Positions 60,498-64,000 of a stretch of DNA of 64,000 nt are shown in pieces. The notes under the pieces were generated by a model. That model was not told the DNA's origin. It saw only the letters and a program-made list of their open reading frames with translations, and ran no database searches. The stretch covers positions 1 through 64,000 of the forward strand of contig JAIRPV010000006.1 of NCBI GenBank assembly GCA_031256825.1, given 5' to 3'. The DNA comes from Oscillospiraceae bacterium. GTDB taxonomy: Bacteria > Bacillota > Clostridia > Oscillospirales > Acutalibacteraceae. The translations under genes and the position numbers were made by a program. How positions within the stretch are numbered: the first letter of the stretch is position 1; every line of letters starts with the position of its first letter.

Positions 60498-61724
60498 TTA
60501 ATAGGGGTTGCCCTGGGTGTTAATCATCGGGCCGCCCGCCGTTCCAAATCCGCTGCCGTTAATGTCGAAGTCGCCCATATAAATCATGCAGATGGTTCCG
60601 TTGTAATACTGCGAAGCCGTTGCTTCCGCCGCTGTAGCTGCATGATTAACGGCCTGGTAACTGTTTGCGCCACCGAAAGTATTATAAAAATAGTTGTACG
60701 CATACGAATATGGCCCACCGGTTGGAATCCCTATTGTGTATGCATAATTGGTATCTGTAGTTTTGGTTGCTAACGTTTTGCTGTTCACCAACCGCAGATA
60801 ACAAGCGCCGCTTCCGCCAGAACCGTTGTTGTCGTATCCGCCGCCGCCGCCCCAAAACCCGCCGCCGCCGCCAGCAGCCCACCCAGCTTTAGAATTTGCT
60901 CCACTTAAAAATCCCGCATCTACTGGGGTAGTTCCACCAGAGGCCCCGCCACCATTCAACGCAGCGCCGCCTCCATCGCCATTATTCCCCTGATAGCTGG
61001 CCGTATTGCCATTTCCTCTGTAGCCCCGCCATATGACACCACCGCCCTTAAACCGAGTATCTGTTGTCTGAGCACTTGTCGATGTGTAAGCAGACACCGA
61101 GTCGTCCGGTGTAAAGGGCCATATAACACTTCCTGCGCTTGCGCCCGTTGCCTTTGCACCATTTCCGCCAGCGCCGCCGCCGCCGCCCGCCGCAACCACC
61201 AAAAGATTATCTTCATTGGTTGGAAGTGTATTTGTAAACGCCAATACGGAAGCCCCGCCGCCATTGCCGCCGCCCCAAACAGCATCATTCGAACCATTAT
61301 CGTTGGTGTTGCATTTTCCGCCGCCTACAGATGGATTGGCAGGTTTGAAACGATAAGCGCCGCCGCCACCTCCCACCCAGCAATAGACATCTGTCGCGGC
61401 AGAAAAGTAGCGGGCGAACATGACAACCCCGCCCGCACCGCCATCGCCAGTTTTATGGTCACTAGCAGTCGCGTTCTGTCCCCAGCGGTGCCCGCCCTGT
61501 GCGCCGCGCACAAAAATGGCCCACCAGCCCTTTTTCAGCGTTTTTTTGGTTGCGTCCTGTGCCGTGTTCAGCAGAATCAAATCTTCTTGCAACATATACC
61601 AAGTGCTCCAGTGGGCAACGTTGGAGGTAATATATTTTGCTCTTGCCAGCGACAGCGCGGAGGTCACAACGGCAAGCATTGTGAGCAAGCTGAGCACGCG
61701 GCCAATCGGATTTCGTCTCATCAT
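60498..61724 (-). CDS. Glycine-rich secreted surface protein
   Basis: 408-residue protein. An N-terminal signal segment ends ALSLARAKYITSN, similar to SipW-type signals in which A-K-Y follows the hydrophobic core. The body is dominated by Gly runs (GGGGGAGGNGA, GGGGGFWGGGGGYDNNGSGG), Asn, Thr and Tyr, like glycine-rich fibre or tail-fibre proteins. No catalytic motif and no wall anchor are seen. AAGGGG precedes the ATG-ATG pair. It is the second gene of an operon, 18 bases after the TasA-like gene, suggesting co-assembly. Confidence 0.75.
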   Translation of the reverse strand: MMRRNPIGRVLSLLTMLAVVTSALSLARAKYITSNVAHWSTWYMLQEDLILLNTAQDATKKTLKKGWWAIFVRGAQGGHRWGQNATASDHKTGDGGAGGVVMFARYFSAATDVYCWVGGGGGAYRFKPANPSVGGGKCNTNDNGSNDAVWGGGNGGGASVLAFTNTLPTNEDNLLVVAAGGGGGAGGNGAKATGASAGSVIWPFTPDDSVSAYTSTSAQTTDTRFKGGGVIWRGYRGNGNTASYQGNNGDGGGAALNGGGASGGTTPVDAGFLSGANSKAGWAAGGGGGFWGGGGGYDNNGSGGSGACYLRLVNSKTLATKTTDTNYAYTIGIPTGGPYSYAYNYFYNTFGGANSYQAVNHAATAAEATASQYYNGTICMIYMGDFDINGSGFGTAGGPMINTQGNPY

Positions 61725-61742
61725 TCATTCCCCTTCCTAAAA

Positions 61743-62402
61743 TCAGTCCACTTGCGTGGCGGTGTAAAACAGCTTGCACTTATAAACATAGCTCCCGGCG
61801 CTCCCGGCTATCATATTGTCCCCAAAATTCAAAATCACGACGGCGCACTTCCCCGGGGCAATGCGCACCCGCCAAACGCCGCCGCCCACGTTGGTGATCG
61901 TCGCGTTTGCGTCCAGCTTGCCGCGCACATAATCTCTGCAGGCAAATGAGTAAAAATATTCGTCGGTTCGGTTAATCCCATAGCCCGCAGCGTCATTGTC
62001 CAGCCCCATGACGATGAGCGTCAGCTTGGTGCCCGTTGCCGTGGGCGCGCTGCTGCTGTAGCCGTCCACATACGTGGCCCAAATGTCAAAATCCGCCAAA
62101 ACCTCGCTCCCGTTTTCGAGCGCAAATGTCTGGTATCCGCTGGACGAAGCGCCAATATGGTTCGCCAACCCCAGATTCCAAACGCCGATTTGCCCCGTAT
62201 TTGCCGCGCTGCCCGTTTCGTTCGTTCCCTGGTTGGCCCACTTCGGATCCCACTTCGCAATATACGCAGTAGCCGACCCCGTTCCGGTTGCGTAGTACTT
62301 CGACATCGCAAACGGCGTGGTCAGCAAGGTTATCACAAGGAGAATCAGGGCCGCTAATGTGACAGTATTAGACAGACCCCCCCCGTTGCCATAATTTGTC
62401 AT
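61743..62402 (-). CDS. TasA/CalY-like secreted protein
   Basis: 219-residue exported protein. The N-terminal helix ends LLTTPFAMSKYYATGTGSAT, then AYIAKWDPKW: this follows the camelysin/TasA pattern (signal, S/A-K-Y, then a strand with T-x-x-A-x-V/I-A-K-W). The rest is beta-rich with a final strand YKCKLFYTATQ. Family members form cell-surface or biofilm fibres after SipW processing; no sipW gene is present here. Promoter TTGCAT (62476-62481) and TATAAT (62453-62458), 17-bp spacing. Confidence 0.65.
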   Translation of the reverse strand: MTNYGNGGGLSNTVTLAALILLVITLLTTPFAMSKYYATGTGSATAYIAKWDPKWANQGTNETGSAANTGQIGVWNLGLANHIGASSSGYQTFALENGSEVLADFDIWATYVDGYSSSAPTATGTKLTLIVMGLDNDAAGYGINRTDEYFYSFACRDYVRGKLDANATITNVGGGVWRVRIAPGKCAVVILNFGDNMIAGSAGSYVYKCKLFYTATQVD

Positions 62403-62561
62403 TTCCCATTTCAGCTCCGCTTCCCTTCGTCAATATGTAATATCTGGATTTCATTATAAACCAATTTGACAGAAAATGCAAGCGGCAATGTTATACAAAC
62501 ATTTCGTTTTATTGACTTCACTTTTTGTTGCATTTGACGGTTTCCGCCTCAAAAATTCTGC

Positions 62562-62590
62562 TTGCGCAGCCCGCCCCTCTGTGGTATAAT
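62562..62590 (+). promoter_or_regulatory. Sigma-A promoter of the UPF0210 gene
   Basis: TTGCGC (62562-62567) and TATAAT (62585-62590), 17-bp spacing. Confidence 0.8.
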
Positions 62591-62637
62591 AGGTACCTGA
62601 CAGGCAGCCACTTTTATCATCAGATAGGGGAAACAAC

Positions 62638-64000
62638 ATGATTTCACGCGTCGAAATCCAGGAAACCAATCGCATGATAGCCGAGGCAAACCTCGACGTG
62701 CGCACCATCACCATGGGCGTCGGCCTGCTCGACTGCGCCGCCGAATCGCTGCCGCGCTTTTGCGAAAAAATCTACGAAAAAATCACCCGCAGCGCGGCGC
62801 GTCTTGTGCAAACCGGCGACGATATCGCGCTGCAATTCGGCGTGCCAATCGTCAACAAGCGCATTGCCGTTACGCCCATCGCGCAGGCCGCGGCCGCTCT
62901 GCGCGCCGGCGAAGAAGGCTATGTGGAAATCGCGCGCACGCTGGATCGCGCGGCGCGCAACGTGGGCGTGAACTTCATCGGCGGCTTCAGCGCTCTGGTG
63001 CAAAAGGGTTCGACCGAAAGCGATCGCGCGCTTCAGCATGCGATCCCCCGCGCCCTGGCCGAAACCGAGCGCGTATGCGCCAGCGTCAACGTCGGCTCTT
63101 CGCGCGCGGGCATCAACATGAACGCCGTGGCGCGCATGGGGCAAATCATCAAAGAAGCCGCGGAATTGACAAAAGATCATGGCTCCATGGCATGCGCGAA
63201 GCTGGTGGTCTTCTGCAACGCCGTGGAAGACAACCCCTTTATGGCCGGGGCCTTCCATGGCGCGGGCGAGCGCGATCTGGTCGTCAACGTGGGGGTCAGC
63301 GGCCCCGGCGTGGTGAAGCGCGCGCTGGAAGAAGTGCGCGGCGCGGATTTTGAAACGGTTTGCGAAACCGTAAAGCGCACGGCATTTAAGATCACCCGCG
63401 TGGGGCAGCTGGTGGCCCTTGAAGCCGCAAAGCGGCTGGGCGTGCCTTTTGGGATCATCGATCTTTCGCTGGCCCCAACGCCCGCCGTGGGCGACAGCAT
63501 TGCCGAAATTTTTGAGGAGCTGGGTCTCGAACGCGCGGGCGCGCCGGGCACAACCGCCGCCCTTGCGCTGCTCAACGACAACGTGAAAAAGGGCGGCGTA
63601 ATGGCCTCGAGCTACGTGGGGGGCCTCAGCGGCGCGTTTATCCCCGTCAGCGAAGATCACGGCATGATCGAAGCCGCGCAGTGCGGCGCGCTGACGCTGG
63701 AAAAGCTCGAAGCCATGACCTGCGTCTGTTCCGTTGGGCTGGACATGATCGCGGTGCCGGGCGACACCCCGGCCAGCACCATCTCGGGTATCATCGCGGA
63801 CGAAATGGCCATCGGCATGGTCAACCACAAAACAACCGCCGTGCGGATCATCCCTGCCGCGGGCCGCAAGGTGGGCGATGTGGTGGAATTCGGCGGCTTG
63901 CTCGGCTCTGCTCCGGTGATGCCCGTCAACCGTTTTTCCTGCGAGGCGTTCATCGCCCGCGGCGGCCGCGTGCCCCCGCCGGTGCATTCGTTTCGGAACT
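62638..64000 (+). CDS. UPF0210/DUF711 family protein (3' end outside window)
   Basis: 454 codons visible, no stop before the window ends. It starts [20 protein letters not shown] and runs through [38 protein letters not shown] and [20 protein letters not shown], all typical of the UPF0210 (PFL-like) family. Members resemble the pyruvate formate-lyase fold; their reaction is unknown. They often follow a small ACT-domain gene (UPF0237), which is absent here. GGGGAAA precedes the ATG at 62638. Confidence 0.9.
   Translation, partial: MISRVEIQETNRMIAEANLDVRTITMGVGLLDCAAESLPRFCEKIYEKITRSAARLVQTGDDIALQFGVPIVNKRIAVTPIAQAAAALRAGEEGYVEIARTLDRAARNVGVNFIGGFSALVQKGSTESDRALQHAIPRALAETERVCASVNVGSSRAGINMNAVARMGQIIKEAAELTKDHGSMACAKLVVFCNAVEDNPFMAGAFHGAGERDLVVNVGVSGPGVVKRALEEVRGADFETVCETVKRTAFKITRVGQLVALEAAKRLGVPFGIIDLSLAPTPAVGDSIAEIFEELGLERAGAPGTTAALALLNDNVKKGGVMASSYVGGLSGAFIPVSEDHGMIEAAQCGALTLEKLEAMTCVCSVGLDMIAVPGDTPASTISGIIADEMAIGMVNHKTTAVRIIPAAGRKVGDVVEFGGLLGSAPVMPVNRFSCEAFIARGGRVPPPVHSFRN

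Noticed and set aside
1-64000. CRISPR array
   Set aside because: No series of short identical direct repeats with equal-length unique spacers was seen; the only tandem repeats are within coding regions.

Overview
The window reads as a chromosomal segment of an anaerobic, spore-forming Bacillota (class Clostridia; a gut relative is plausible but not proven). The evidence is a sporulation/segregation block (M50 protease, ScpA, ScpB, DUF2953, YtfJ/GerW, DacF), a remnant of the sporulation gene yunB, a DnaD-type replication protein, many sigma-A promoters with 17-bp spacing, strong AGGAGG ribosome sites, and a GC-rich genome with AT-rich intergenic stretches. There is no rRNA and no CRISPR array. 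tRNA-Gly(CCC), tRNA-Leu(CAG) and tRNA-Ser(GGA) are present.

Layout. 0-7.6 kb: the start of an unknown gene (-), a GPH-type sugar transporter (+), then a seven-gene minus-strand operon from an M50 protease through a GH29 alpha-L-fucosidase to scpA, scpB, DUF2953, ytfJ and dacF. 7.7-10 kb: a self-contained tetR/ABC ATPase/permease operon. 10-14 kb: a secreted metzincin-like protease with five tandem repeats, and an orphan gene. 14-17.3 kb: sulfur amino-acid genes (gamma-family PLP enzyme, MalY/PatB-type lyase, S33 hydrolase). 17.5-22.9 kb: a lipoprotein, tsaD, an unusual tyrosine phosphatase-RimI fusion, a hemolysin-III protein and a sodium/solute symporter. 22.9-23.6 kb: an AT-rich non-coding island. 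23.6-32.4 kb: a 69-aa protein, dnaE, tRNA-Gly, a dnaD-like gene, a lipid kinase, and an exonuclease/methyltransferase/acetyltransferase operon.

32.5-44.7 kb is one 4,058-residue secreted repeat protein. Divergent from it lies a three-gene biosynthetic operon (45.1-50.6 kb): an acyl-AMP ligase, a free acyl carrier protein and a one-module NRPS (C-A-PCP-TE). The A-domain pocket reads as serine-type, and the TE nucleophile position is Cys instead of Ser. Together these would build an N-acyl-serine thioester and release it by a Cys-thioesterase; an N-acyl-serine beta-lactone or oligo-ester is an attractive but unproven product. This is the best candidate for an undescribed system.

50.7-54.2 kb: a second D,D-carboxypeptidase, a metallophosphoesterase and a secreted LRR protein. 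The LRR protein and the metzincin-like protein end in the same odd aromatic tail (LFG-W/F-x-WM...F), possibly a sorting signal. 54.4-57.9 kb is a mobile-element zone: a large serine recombinase abutting the 3' remnant of yunB, a second decayed recombinase next to tRNA-Leu, and a truncated Xre regulator beside a DUF2975 membrane protein. 58.3-64 kb: tRNA-Ser, an M19 dipeptidase, a SulP-like membrane protein with an apparently leaderless transcript, a two-gene operon of TasA/CalY-like and glycine-rich surface proteins, and the 5' part of a UPF0210/DUF711 gene that runs off the window.
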